Source: JBBQVS01 sp964250765 (GTDB lineage: Bacteria > Chloroflexota > Ktedonobacteria > Ktedonobacterales > Ktedonobacteraceae). Taken from it: a DNA stretch of 64,000 bases. Under the pieces are notes generated by a model that worked only from the letters and a program-made list of their open reading frames with translations, was not told where the DNA came from and ran no database searches. A program made the translations under genes and the position numbers. Below, piece after piece: positions 53,202 to 62,704 of the stretch (its first letter is position 1; the number at the start of each line of letters is the position of its first letter). The stretch lies in the NCBI GenBank assembly GCA_964250765.1, contig CAXUHF010000013.1, positions 1 through 64,000 of the forward strand. The letters are read 5' to 3'.

Positions 53202-54527
53202 ATGAACTCATCTATTCATTATGACAACACTACAACTGAGATAGAGAATCGTAGACCTCATATGAATCAGGGTGCAACCGCACAAGTACAGGTATGCGTT
53301 CCAATTACTGGCTTTCCTATTCCCGGCGGTATGCGAGGCGTTCTCGCGGGGGTTGCACTGGTGATGCATGATCAATGGGCACTGAATTACCTCACACACA
53401 CGAAGGGTACAGAGAGTGACGCGTTTGCAATCGAGCAATTTGGTGGTAGATGGGCGCATCCCTGGCAGTTTCCGAGTGTGTGGCTCTATAGTTTCGCCGG
53501 TTTTTGTAAACTCATGAAGGTACTTCATCGCAATCCATCCTATCAACTTATACTGCCGCAGGATGGTGTATTTACAGGGGCATTTGCGGCAATCGCGGGA
53601 AAAATTACTGGTAGACGTGTGGTGTGTATGGATCATGGCAGCATCACGTTATTGAATAGTGTGGCTTATCGAAGGGAACGCTATAATGAGTTGAGGATGT
53701 ATTCACGAGTTCGTCGTCTTTTTTCTGCGCTTCGGTTTGCGTGGTATTGGCGATCACTCCGTCTTCTTGCACAGATAGCAACTCGTTACACAGACCATTT
53801 TCTCATTGCAGGCGATGAAGTAGCGGACGTTTACATACAACAGTTAGGTGTGCATCCAGAACGCATCACGCGCTACGCCTACACAGTAGATACTACCCGC
53901 TTTACGCCACTTGATAAGGAAGCTAAGGCGATACTCCGAGCAGAACACAGTTTTTCGCAAGAAACCATTCTTATTACTCTTATCAATCGGCTTGCACCAG
54001 AGAAAGGACTATCTCAGGCGTTAGAAGGTATCGACACAACTTTGCGAACACTAAAATCAGAGATACGCCAACGTGTAAAGGTTCTGATAGTCGGGGATGG
54101 TCCATTGCGGGCGTCGCTTCTGGATGACATACAACGGCGAGGTTTGACTGCTACCTGTTGCCTCTATGGTGAAGCCACACCTGCTACGGTGGTAGACTTG
54201 CTAGCCATCACGGACATTTTTCTCTACAGTGGAACGCGTGGTACAAACTATTCAATGGCGGTACTGGAAGCAATGGCTGCGAGTTGTGCTGTGGTTGCCA
54301 CAACCTCTCCACAGTCAAATGCATTGTTGTTGGCGGAAGAACGCGGTATCGCAGTCTCTCCCGATAGTGCTTCAGAGATTGCTGGTGCGCTTACACATCT
54401 TTGTAACAACTCAGAACTCATTCCTCGTATGGGGCAAGCGGCACGAACATATGTTGCGTATCATCATTCGGCTGCCGCACTTCAGCGTAGCCTATTACAG
54501 GCATCATCCCTTTCTGCCGATAAGTAA
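53202..54527 (+). CDS. Glycosyltransferase family 4
   Basis: 441-residue GT-B glycosyltransferase: VCVPITGFPIPGGMRGVLAG at the N-terminal donor-side loop, then LITLINRLAPEKGLSQALEG and GDGPLRASLLDDIQRR, with YSGTRGTNYSMAVLEAMAAS near the C-terminus. I take ATG 53202 because GGAG lies 7 nt upstream; 53196 and a start at 53166 are possible. Two other Met residues further in (for example before NQGATAQ) are also candidates. Confidence 0.82.
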   Translation: MNSSIHYDNTTTEIENRRPHMNQGATAQVQVCVPITGFPIPGGMRGVLAGVALVMHDQWALNYLTHTKGTESDAFAIEQFGGRWAHPWQFPSVWLYSFAGFCKLMKVLHRNPSYQLILPQDGVFTGAFAAIAGKITGRRVVCMDHGSITLLNSVAYRRERYNELRMYSRVRRLFSALRFAWYWRSLRLLAQIATRYTDHFLIAGDEVADVYIQQLGVHPERITRYAYTVDTTRFTPLDKEAKAILRAEHSFSQETILITLINRLAPEKGLSQALEGIDTTLRTLKSEIRQRVKVLIVGDGPLRASLLDDIQRRGLTATCCLYGEATPATVVDLLAITDIFLYSGTRGTNYSMAVLEAMAASCAVVATTSPQSNALLLAEERGIAVSPDSASEIAGALTHLCNNSELIPRMGQAARTYVAYHHSAAALQRSLLQASSLSADK

Positions 54528-54589
54528 TCTATAAAAGTATTCAGCGTCCAGATGTACGTTGTAGGGATAGTTTGTGTTGGAGACAGTTT

Positions 54590-55753
54590 TTGAAAAAGCG
54601 ATCATCAAGTAGAGCGCAACGTATTCTCGTCCTTTCTGGTATAGCTATGCTCCTCTCACTTCTGCTCTATGGTGTGTTTTTGAGTGAAATCAAATACATT
54701 TCTTATGGTAGCCCAGAAATTCCACTGGCAAAGCCTTTGGGGTCTACCGGTGCTACCTACTACGTCTCCCCTATCGGTAATGACAGGAATGATGGCTCTC
54801 AGAAGCATCCTTTTGCCACAATTCAGCAAGCGGCAAGTATCGCGCGACCTGGAACCACGGTGCATGTTCTACCAGGAATATACACGCAATCTATACAGAG
54901 TCAAGCGAAGGGAACGGCGAGAGCGCGTATCACTTTTGTGTCTGACACGAAATGGGGAGCGCGCATTGAGACGCACAGTACCAGGTCTTCCTGGGTAAAT
55001 TATGGTGACTACGTTGATATTCGGGATTTTGATATCACTGGAAGCGGTGATATAGGAATTAATAATTATGGTTCCTTTGTCCATATCATTGGAAATCATG
55101 TTCATAACTACGCGTCCACATCTTGTATCAGTGTAGGAGCGGCAGGTATTGATAATTCAACACTTGGTACCAATCACGGTAATGATGTTATTGGCAATGT
55201 TGTAAATTCTATAGGACCACCTTTTCGTACTCCTTGCAACCTGGATCAAGGCATCTATAACTCTACACCCGGAGGGTCTATCGTAAATAACATCGTTTAC
55301 CAGATTGCCTCCTTTGGTATTCACAACTGGCATGCGTCCGCTAATGAAACTATTGCGAATAATCTTGTTTTTGAGTGTGGGCGCGGCGGTATCATTATCG
55401 CGGCGGATATGACTCTTGCGGACAACTTTCTTGTGACCAACAATATTGTAATTCACAATCATCAATTGGGTATCTATGAATTTGGTCGGGTAGGAAGTCA
55501 TAACCGCTATCTTCGTAATATAGTATTCGCCAATCCAATAAATCTTCTTTTAAAACCAGGATCGGTACAGGATACGCGTATTGTTGATCCTAAACTCGTA
55601 AACTACCAGCCTAATGGAAGTGGCAACTACCATTTAAGCCGTTATAGTCCTGCTATTGGTACGGGTACAGCGTTAGGTGCGCCAACAACTGATATTGATG
55701 GGGTCAGTCGCTCTCTTAAGGCAGTAGATATTGGACCCTATGATGCGGTTTGA
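54590..55753 (+). CDS. Membrane-anchored parallel beta-helix protein
   Basis: 387 residues. A basic N-terminus and one membrane anchor (ILVLSGIAMLLSLLLYGVFL) precede a DUF1565-like start, YYVSPIGNDRNDGSQKHPFA, and repeated right-handed beta-helix turns (NNIVYQIASFGIHNWHASA, NNLVFECGRGGIIIAAD). Such proteins often bind or cleave polysaccharides, so a lyase or surface structural role beside this cluster is plausible. The TTG at 54590 has GGAG 7 nt upstream; TTG 54572 would add six residues. It ends the exopolysaccharide cluster. Confidence 0.75.
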   Translation: MKKRSSSRAQRILVLSGIAMLLSLLLYGVFLSEIKYISYGSPEIPLAKPLGSTGATYYVSPIGNDRNDGSQKHPFATIQQAASIARPGTTVHVLPGIYTQSIQSQAKGTARARITFVSDTKWGARIETHSTRSSWVNYGDYVDIRDFDITGSGDIGINNYGSFVHIIGNHVHNYASTSCISVGAAGIDNSTLGTNHGNDVIGNVVNSIGPPFRTPCNLDQGIYNSTPGGSIVNNIVYQIASFGIHNWHASANETIANNLVFECGRGGIIIAADMTLADNFLVTNNIVIHNHQLGIYEFGRVGSHNRYLRNIVFANPINLLLKPGSVQDTRIVDPKLVNYQPNGSGNYHLSRYSPAIGTGTALGAPTTDIDGVSRSLKAVDIGPYDAV

Positions 55754-55773
55754 TAAAATAATGAGGATATCTG

Positions 55774-55888
55774 TAGGAACCGATGATGCACATTCATAAA
55801 ATAACGTGCTAATTCGCCTCACGGACGCTCCTTGCGGGCGTCCGTGGGATTCCCAAAGTAATTCGTTAACCTGCATCATCGGTCCCTA
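55774..55888. mobile_element. MITE-like element with TA target duplication
   Basis: A 111-bp segment (55776-55886) ends in 15-bp inverted repeats with one mismatch (GGAACCGATGATGCA and TGCATCATCGGTCCC) and is flanked on both sides by TA, the duplication made by IS630/Tc1-mariner-type transposases. Inside, 55820-55828 and 55838-55846 form a 9-bp GC-rich hairpin. No ORF. It follows the last exopolysaccharide gene by 20 nt and may also end its transcript. Confidence 0.6.
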
Positions 55889-56065
55889 ATGAATATTGAC
55901 AACCAAAAATGGTCATTCTTTTCGGTAGGGGCAACAATTCATTGCGCCCAAAGATGAGTCGGAAGAGGTTCGCATTGGAAGAGTGAATCATTGCCGTATT
56001 CGATTGTCAAAGTTCATCAGGTATCCCCATGTTATTTTGTTAATCTTCATTACACAGACAATAGC
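55889..56065. other. Intergenic, nothing recognised
   Basis: About 180 nt between the MITE-like element and the end of a minus-strand methyltransferase gene. I see no ORF, clear terminator or repeat. Confidence 0.4.
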
Positions 56066-56830
56066 TTAATCAACGGTAGTTGTAGGAGTAATGGAATCAT
56101 TTTGGTAAATGAGACTAACGAGGTGAGTGTCAAGCAGTTTCAAACGCTCCAATGTGTCTGCTAACCAGGGCGAACGTGGAGCAAGCCAACGTGCAAGTGG
56201 AGGAGCAAGGGTTGTTGGCTTGAATGTAAATTGTACACCCTGTCGCTTGAATAATTGCTGCACCTGTCGTCGCGGAATGCCCACTACAGCAGGATTACGT
56301 GGATTGGAATAGGCGAAATCGTAGCAGAGTATGAGACCACCTGGTTTGCGTACACGCCATATTTCGTCGGCGATACTCTTACGTAAGGACTTGTCCAAAA
56401 TAGAACTGAAGACGACGGATAGCGTCACCAAATCGAAACTTGCGTCTGGATAGGGTAATTGATGAGCACTGCCTATTTGCCAATTGATTGCAGGATTGTT
56501 TTGCCGCGCTCGTTCGATGCGTTCTGCAATAAGATCAATGCCCGATAGATTGCCTGGCTGTGCTCCATACGCGAGAAAGCGTTGTAGTTGCATACCATTA
56601 CCACAGCCAACATCTAAAATCTTTTTCTCCACGAATTGAGTGAACTGCTGTTCCTTGAGCAATGCCAGCATAGTTCGCTCTACACCATGCGTTTGTAAAA
56701 GTGTAGCTTCATTAAAAAGGCTATATCGTTCAGCAAAGGCAAGATTGCTTGCCCTACATTCATATTCCTGCTTGATACGTAAAAGTTCACGCTCTGTATC
56801 TTCTTGCGTTTTCCCCTGTGTTCTCTGCAT
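56066..56830 (-). CDS. Class I SAM-dependent methyltransferase
   Basis: 254 residues with motif I KILDVGCGNGMQLQRFL, motif II region GIDLIAERIERARQ, and PYPDASFDLVTLSVVFSSIL. The C-terminal part (RKPGGLILCYDFAYSNPRN) is typical of small-molecule and sugar-linked methyltransferases of UbiE/Methyltransf_11 type. Its substrate could be a sugar of the adjacent polysaccharide, but that is only positional inference. It is 52 nt downstream of the asparagine synthetase gene on the same strand. Confidence 0.83.
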   Translation of the reverse strand: MQRTQGKTQEDTERELLRIKQEYECRASNLAFAERYSLFNEATLLQTHGVERTMLALLKEQQFTQFVEKKILDVGCGNGMQLQRFLAYGAQPGNLSGIDLIAERIERARQNNPAINWQIGSAHQLPYPDASFDLVTLSVVFSSILDKSLRKSIADEIWRVRKPGGLILCYDFAYSNPRNPAVVGIPRRQVQQLFKRQGVQFTFKPTTLAPPLARWLAPRSPWLADTLERLKLLDTHLVSLIYQNDSITPTTTVD

Positions 56831-56882
56831 TTTTCCCTACGTTTACTCCCATATTCAATAAGGGTTACTTAACTCGGTTCAA

Positions 56883-58784
56883 CTAGCGCATGGACATGTC
56901 CATATGAAATAATTCAGCCCAACGATCAAGCATGAAGAGGCGGAAGATTGTTTGACCTATTTCTGCTTTGCTGCCTTGCTGTAACCACATAGTATTCGCT
57001 AATTTTTCTATGTCTGTGCGCTCGACACACTCCCATAAAGGTCTATCTTGCTTGAGCCACTCTTCTAACGTTGGGCGAAGTGCTCCACAAAGCCACTTAT
57101 CTTGAGGAACCTCGAAACCAAACTTTGAGCGTCTCGTAAGAAGGCTGCGTGGCAGCACTTCCTGCAAACCAGTGCGCAATGGGTACTTGGTCCAGCCTTG
57201 GTGATAGAGCGTATGTGAGGCAAACGAGAGGCATAGTTCGATGAGTTCATGATCGAGAAATGGATAGCGGCCCTCCACTGAGAAGGCCATTGAGTTACGG
57301 TCATCCCACTTGAGCAAGCGTGGCAGAAACATGGCTCGAATCTCCTCTATACGCCATGAATGCTCATCGAGTGAAAGGATTTTGCTTAATATGGAAGACT
57401 GTTCTGCATGTATGGGAACCTTCATGCGAAACAGAGGTGAGGAGTTACTACGTGCGTAGTAGCGCTTTAGCATAACAGGTATCTGAGTGAGGAGTGCAGA
57501 GTTGCCCTTAGGTGATAATGCCCCTATGACATGGCGAGCTAGAGGCGTGAGTTGCCCATGTTGTGCAAGTCTACGAAGATAAAAAAAATAGGACTGCCAA
57601 TAACCAGAGAGAATTTCATCTCCTCCCTGTCCATTCAAGGTGACAGGAACTTGGGCTTGTCTTGTGAGACGCGCAATGCAGTAGCCAGCATAGACCGATA
57701 AACTTCCTATTGGTTCATCGTGTGTACAAAGGAAATCATTCATTTCTTCCAGAAAGGTTGTGGGGTCAGGAGTAACAAAATGTGGAGTTGCAGGCATCCT
57801 TGATAAGACTGTATCTACATATGCTCGCTCATCAATGGCATCTCCTGGAAATGTCGCAGTAAAGGTATGAAAAGCTTGCGAATTGTCCTTTTGTAACTCA
57901 TGAACAAGTAGTGCGATAGTACTTGAGTCTATCCCTCCACTGAGAGCATATCCAACAGGTACATCGCTACGGAGATGTATTTTGACACACTCACGCATCT
58001 TTCGTGCGAAAAGCAGACTAGCCTCTCTCGCGTCTATCACCGAAACGCCGATTTGCTCAGGGTGCCAATATTCCTGGGGAGGAGTCGATACAAGCGTGTC
58101 AAGAGAAACTTTGATCCAGGTTCCTGCGGGAACGGGTTGTACATCGAGAAAGAAACTGCGATCAGTAGCTTCATAGCCAGTTCTTAGATATTCTGAAACG
58201 GTAGTCGTATTCATCCTGAATACAATTTCAGGAATATGACAAAGCTGCTTAATTTCCGATACAATCGCCATCATCCCTGAACGTTGCCATACATACAATG
58301 GCTTGATACCGAGGCGGTCACGACAGAGAATAGCCTCTCCACGCGCACAGTCAACAAGAACGAGACCCCACATGCCGCGAAAGCGTGCGAAGCTCTCCGT
58401 TCCCCACTCAGCGTAGGCAGCCAGAATGACTTCTGTATCAGATGAGGAGTGAAAAATATGCCCAAGCCGTTCTAACTCTGTGCGAATCTCAACAAAATTA
58501 TAAACCTCTCCATTATAGACAATCCAGAACCTATTCTGATAGTGCATAGGCATATGGCCCGCTTGACTCACATCTTGAATTGAGAGCCGACGTGACCCCA
58601 ATGCACTCCGCCATTCTGGTGATGGATGTAAAGATGGTTGCCAGTAATTCTCGTCGTCCTGTGCGAAAAACGCGGTTCCGCCATCATTCGGTCCACGATG
58701 GTAGATGTTGGCGGTCATTTTTTCAACCACCTCTGCCGAAATATCTACATCCAGAGCTTTAAAAAGTGCTGTAATACCACACAT
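56883..58784 (-). CDS. asnB: Asparagine synthase (glutamine-hydrolysing)
   Basis: 633 residues, close to the AsnB length. The mature N-terminus begins with the catalytic Cys (MCGITALFKALDVDI), followed by RGPNDGGTAF and YNGEVYNFVEIR of the glutaminase domain. The synthetase domain has the ATP pyrophosphatase P-loop SGGIDSSTIALLV and NGQGGDEILSGYW. In polysaccharide loci such enzymes amidate uronic acids (as WbpS-like proteins do), which would fit the nearby uronic-acid genes, but plain asparagine synthesis is equally possible. Confidence 0.88.
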   Translation of the reverse strand: MCGITALFKALDVDISAEVVEKMTANIYHRGPNDGGTAFFAQDDENYWQPSLHPSPEWRSALGSRRLSIQDVSQAGHMPMHYQNRFWIVYNGEVYNFVEIRTELERLGHIFHSSSDTEVILAAYAEWGTESFARFRGMWGLVLVDCARGEAILCRDRLGIKPLYVWQRSGMMAIVSEIKQLCHIPEIVFRMNTTTVSEYLRTGYEATDRSFFLDVQPVPAGTWIKVSLDTLVSTPPQEYWHPEQIGVSVIDAREASLLFARKMRECVKIHLRSDVPVGYALSGGIDSSTIALLVHELQKDNSQAFHTFTATFPGDAIDERAYVDTVLSRMPATPHFVTPDPTTFLEEMNDFLCTHDEPIGSLSVYAGYCIARLTRQAQVPVTLNGQGGDEILSGYWQSYFFYLRRLAQHGQLTPLARHVIGALSPKGNSALLTQIPVMLKRYYARSNSSPLFRMKVPIHAEQSSILSKILSLDEHSWRIEEIRAMFLPRLLKWDDRNSMAFSVEGRYPFLDHELIELCLSFASHTLYHQGWTKYPLRTGLQEVLPRSLLTRRSKFGFEVPQDKWLCGALRPTLEEWLKQDRPLWECVERTDIEKLANTMWLQQGSKAEIGQTIFRLFMLDRWAELFHMDMSMR

Positions 58785-58927
58785 AATTTCTGTTCACCAC
58801 ACCTGCCACATATTCTGTCATCCTCATCATTATAACAATGACACAAAATGAAGCATAGCTTCATTTGCACATCAGGACCATTACTCACTTAACCTACTAT
58901 ATAGGCTTATAGCATATCCAAGCAGCC

Positions 58928-60019
58928 CTATCGTCTTCTCTCTGGATTCGGCGGTGGGAGGAGAAGAGTATATCCTGTAAGTTCTTTGAGTAGCGGATCG
59001 ATATCCGTTCCGGTCGAAACGAACCAGAATGATGTTTGCATTCTCTTCGCTTTTTGTATGTTATAGATGAGACGCTGTATTTCTAACTTGATTTGCTGCA
59101 ATTCGCGCTCAGTCAACTTGGTCTGCTGATAACGAGCACTCTGGAGACGGGCAAGCAGAGTGTTGAGTCCAACACCTACCTGCCAGAGCGCGTGTTGTTG
59201 AGCGAGAGGCGCACGTACATTCATGTCTCCGTTGGCTGCCTGGACCAGTGTATAAAGGATTTGCTGAATACCCTCGTCTAACTCCTTTTTTTGCTCAACG
59301 ATGGTGTGTTCGAGCTGTGCAATCACTTCCGCTTTATTTGCACGTTCCATAGCTTTCATGGTATTGCGTACCCAAAGATAGGTCACGAGGGCCGCAACAA
59401 ACTGGATAATCAGAGGGCGAACCATGAAGCTGTACGTTGTCTGATCCACAAGCACTTGTAGATCAGGCGCATGAGGCTGAAAGATGATGTCGCTCATCAT
59501 AAAAATGCTGTGGAATAACGAGAAATAGAGGATGCTATTGATGGGAAGCAGAGATATAGCGATGATATCAGACAATACAAACAGGTCGTAGATTGGCACA
59601 GCATTTTGTGTCAACATAAAGTTTGGATAGGATAGCAGTGTGTAGATCAAGGCAATATCAAACGCACCAACAACGAGTAGCCCAACAATAGTGACCTTGC
59701 CCCGCTTATTCAGAAAAGTCGCAAGGCAGGTCACGAGAAACATGCCTACAAGTGGAGGTACAACGTGCAGACCGTCGCTGGTCAAAGCGGCGGGGATAAA
59801 AGCGATGATGCCGATGAAGATGACGAGCAGTAAAATGCTTGCTAAGCGGTCACGAGGTATCACCACTTCTTGGGAAGACTCAAACGTTTCGTCGGGTGCA
59901 CTAAGATGATACCACCAGGACAGGAGATTTCTGCTCTTTTGAGTAGGTTCCTGGAACGTCATCGAAGCCAAAGCAGGTTTTTGCATATGAGGGGACTTGG
60001 ATATAGGTTCACGCATCAT
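58928..60019 (-). CDS. Membrane protein with HAMP-like domain, function unknown
   Basis: 363 residues. About six membrane helices occupy residues 60-220 (LASILLLVIFIGIIAFIPAA, VVGAFDIALIYTLLSYPNFM). They are followed by a coiled coil (VIAQLEHTIVEQKKELDEG) and a HAMP-like segment (LVQAANGDMNVRAPLAQQ), then another helix-rich region. No histidine-kinase, cyclase or methyl-accepting domain is attached. AAGGAGG lies 7 nt before the start. It could be a sensor whose output partner is elsewhere. Confidence 0.7.
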   Translation of the reverse strand: MMREPISKSPHMQKPALASMTFQEPTQKSRNLLSWWYHLSAPDETFESSQEVVIPRDRLASILLLVIFIGIIAFIPAALTSDGLHVVPPLVGMFLVTCLATFLNKRGKVTIVGLLVVGAFDIALIYTLLSYPNFMLTQNAVPIYDLFVLSDIIAISLLPINSILYFSLFHSIFMMSDIIFQPHAPDLQVLVDQTTYSFMVRPLIIQFVAALVTYLWVRNTMKAMERANKAEVIAQLEHTIVEQKKELDEGIQQILYTLVQAANGDMNVRAPLAQQHALWQVGVGLNTLLARLQSARYQQTKLTERELQQIKLEIQRLIYNIQKAKRMQTSFWFVSTGTDIDPLLKELTGYTLLLPPPNPERRR

Positions 60020-60381
60020 AAAGAAGCCTCCTTACGAAAGGCATGAGTTAACTACGTCAATCTTCTCTCTATTTTGCACCACCATTGAAATAGTTATACA
60101 CGCTTATATACGTCCCATCATTCCACTTATACTCTGGCTTTAGAGTAAGAAGAGACAGCGTTAAAAATAAAATGCATTCTTCGTATCAAGCATAGTAGCA
60201 AACAAAAAAGTCTCTGTCAACATTTCTATTTTGACGTAGCCTACTTGTTCAACCATCCAGATTTTGCCAGGTTTTTTGATTTCGCAGCTAAACGTGAGCA
60301 ATGCTTCACAGCCCTATACGCTTCGTGATAAGATTTCTTTATATATACACTACTTTTTGAGTTTACGATAAAAGGGGAAGC
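60020..60381. other. Divergent intergenic region, no gene
   Basis: About 360 A/T-rich nt between the divergent HAMP-like and methyltransferase genes. It presumably carries both promoters. I find only short A/T tracts and no clear operator or ORF. Confidence 0.4.
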
Positions 60382-61185
60382 ATGAATACAGCATACGTTC
60401 ACGGCTACGATCATCGAGAAAACGTCCGTTTGCAGGACCAAGCCTCTACTCTAGTCGAACTCTTGCACTCTGATACCTTGTATCCAGCAGGAAGCAGGGT
60501 ATTGGAAGCTGGTTGCGGCGTTGGCGCGCAAACTGTCACCTTGGCGCAAAACAGTCCAAATGCCTTGATTACGTCTATTGATATCTCTGAGGCTTCTGTT
60601 CAAGAAGCAAAGCGAAAGACGGAAGCGGCAGGCGTAACCAATGTTCACTTTCAACAGGCGGACATCTTCAAACTACCTTACGAGCGAGACACCTTCGATC
60701 ACATTTTCGTCTGTTTCGTCCTGGAACATCTCTCCCGCCCTATCGAGGTGCTGCAAACATTGAAAAACTATTTAAAGCCACAAGGCACCATCACGGTGAT
60801 CGAAGGGGATCATGGTTCGGTCTTCTTTCATCCTGATAGCAAAGCCGCACGTAAAGCGATCCAGTCTCAGGTTGAACTGCAACGGCGGGCAGGCGGCAAC
60901 GCCCTGATTGGAAGAGAACTCTACCCGCTCTTGCTTAGCGCGGGCTATACATCGATTGGTGTCTCTCCTCGAATGGTCTATGTCGATTCGAGCAAACCAG
61001 AATTGGTCGAAGGGTTCACGAAGAAGACTTTTACGGCGATGGTTGAGGGTGTCCGTGAAGCGGCAATAAACGCAGGTATTGTTGAACCATACACGTTCGA
61101 CAAGGGAATCAGGGACTTATATCGGGCGACAGAGTTGGATGGAGTCTTCTGTTACACGTTTTTTAAGGCTACTGGACAGAAATGA
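60382..61185 (+). CDS. Class I SAM-dependent methyltransferase
   Basis: 267 residues with motif I VLEAGCGVGAQTVTLA, SIDISEASVQEAK, VTNVHFQQADIFKLPYERDT then FDHIFVCFVLEHL, and GTITVIEGDH. It belongs to the Methyltransf_11/31 group; the substrate is unknown. An AGGGG site lies 5-10 nt before the ATG. It is followed by the cobyrinate synthase gene on the same strand after 95 nt. Confidence 0.85.
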   Translation: MNTAYVHGYDHRENVRLQDQASTLVELLHSDTLYPAGSRVLEAGCGVGAQTVTLAQNSPNALITSIDISEASVQEAKRKTEAAGVTNVHFQQADIFKLPYERDTFDHIFVCFVLEHLSRPIEVLQTLKNYLKPQGTITVIEGDHGSVFFHPDSKAARKAIQSQVELQRRAGGNALIGRELYPLLLSAGYTSIGVSPRMVYVDSSKPELVEGFTKKTFTAMVEGVREAAINAGIVEPYTFDKGIRDLYRATELDGVFCYTFFKATGQK

Positions 61186-61280
61186 GTTCCGTAAGAGGAC
61201 GAAAATTTCATCCATGAAGTTTGTACAAGGAGACGGTGGCGGATAAAGAAAGGTGTGATAATGAAAAAGAGAAGTGAGAT

Positions 61281-62690
61281 ATGGTGCTAAGTCGCCCAAG
61301 AATAGTTTTTGCTGGAACCGCAAGTGGAGTTGGTAAGACTACTATCACAACGGCATTTACTGCAGCTCTGCGCGAACGTGGCATGCACGTTCAGCCATTC
61401 AAAGTAGGACCGGATTATCTTGATCCCTCTCATCTAGCCCTTACTGCCTCACATCCTTGTTACAATCTGGATACATGGATGATGCCCCAGGAACGGGTGC
61501 TCGATGTGTTTTGCCGTGCCACTTCCCCAGATTCTATCGCGGTCATTGAGGGTGTTATGGGCCTCTATGATGGACAACAAAGCACTAGCGACCTCGGTAG
61601 TACGGCTGAGATTGCGAAAATGCTGCAAGCACCAGTCGTCTTGGTCATCGACGCCAGTGCAATGGCACGGAGTGCTGCCGCCGTTGTTTTGGGATTTCAA
61701 CACCTTGATCCTGCTGTTCACATCGTTGGTGTTATTGCCAATCGCGTTGGAGGAGCTGGGCATGCTCGCTTGCTACAGGAGGCAATTGAGCCTGCAACGG
61801 GTATTCCGTTCCTCGGCTATCTCTCATCACATCCTCATCTTTTGATGCCTGAGCGACATTTAGGGTTGATCTCAGTTGCTGAACACTCTCCTACGCGGGA
61901 GCACTTGAAGCAAGTTGCAACCCTCTTCGGTCAGACCTGCGATGTGGAAAAGCTTCTTGCCTTTGCTCATGATAGTGCTTCTCTTGAATACACCGTTGAT
62001 GATACGTTTGTCAGAACCACAACCACGCATTCACCGATGCGAATTGCTTTGGCGCAGGATGAAGCCTTTCATTTCTATTATCCAGACACGCTAGAACTCC
62101 TCCAACGCGCCGGGGCTGAACTGGTTCCGTTTAGCCCACTGCATGACCAGGATGTGCCTGCACAGATTGGGGGCATCTATATTGGTGGAGGTTTTCCCGA
62201 AATCTACGCACAGGAACTCTCGGCGAATCAAAACATGCGAACTAAGCTTGCACAACTTCTTGCACAGGACATCCCCTGTTATGCTGAATGTGGAGGATTG
62301 ATGTACCTCTGTCAGAGTATTCGTGTGGCATCGGGAGAAACATTTCCGATGGTTGGGAGCATTGCCAGGCAAAGTATCATGAAGAGCGACATGGATTCAG
62401 TGATCATTGGATATCGTGAAGCGAGAGCACTTCGGGATACTCTCCTCATGCGTCAAGGGGAAGTGGTGCGTGGTCATGAATTTCATTACTCGACGCTCGA
62501 TGCTCCTCCTACTCACGAAGAAGCCGTGTACGGGTTTTCTGGCAACGAGCAAGAAGAAGGCTTTGTCCGTGGCAATTTGCTCGCCAGTTATCTCCATTTG
62601 TCCTTGAGTAGCTTCCCACAAGCGGCAGAACGCTTCATTATGGCAGCTCGACAATGGCACAACGCCAGAGCAATTCACGACAGAGAATAG
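61281..62690 (+). CDS. cbiA: Cobyrinate a,c-diamide synthase
   Basis: 469 residues, the normal length for CbiA/CobB. The N-terminal ATPase domain has VFAGTASGVGKTTITTAFTA and KVGPDYLDPSHLALTA. The C-terminal class I glutamine amidotransferase domain contains IYIGGGFPEIYAQELS, YAECGGLMYLCQSI with the nucleophilic Cys, and GHEFHYSTLD with the His. It amidates cobyrinic acid at a and c during cobalamin synthesis. No other cobalamin genes lie in the window. Confidence 0.9.
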   Translation: MVLSRPRIVFAGTASGVGKTTITTAFTAALRERGMHVQPFKVGPDYLDPSHLALTASHPCYNLDTWMMPQERVLDVFCRATSPDSIAVIEGVMGLYDGQQSTSDLGSTAEIAKMLQAPVVLVIDASAMARSAAAVVLGFQHLDPAVHIVGVIANRVGGAGHARLLQEAIEPATGIPFLGYLSSHPHLLMPERHLGLISVAEHSPTREHLKQVATLFGQTCDVEKLLAFAHDSASLEYTVDDTFVRTTTTHSPMRIALAQDEAFHFYYPDTLELLQRAGAELVPFSPLHDQDVPAQIGGIYIGGGFPEIYAQELSANQNMRTKLAQLLAQDIPCYAECGGLMYLCQSIRVASGETFPMVGSIARQSIMKSDMDSVIIGYREARALRDTLLMRQGEVVRGHEFHYSTLDAPPTHEEAVYGFSGNEQEEGFVRGNLLASYLHLSLSSFPQAAERFIMAARQWHNARAIHDRE

Positions 62691-62704
62691 GCGTTCTCCA
62701 TACT

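Noticed and set aside
55800..55860. Intrinsic terminator inside the MITE-like element
   Set aside because: The hairpin is strong but lacks a T-run on either strand; it is reported as part of the element only.
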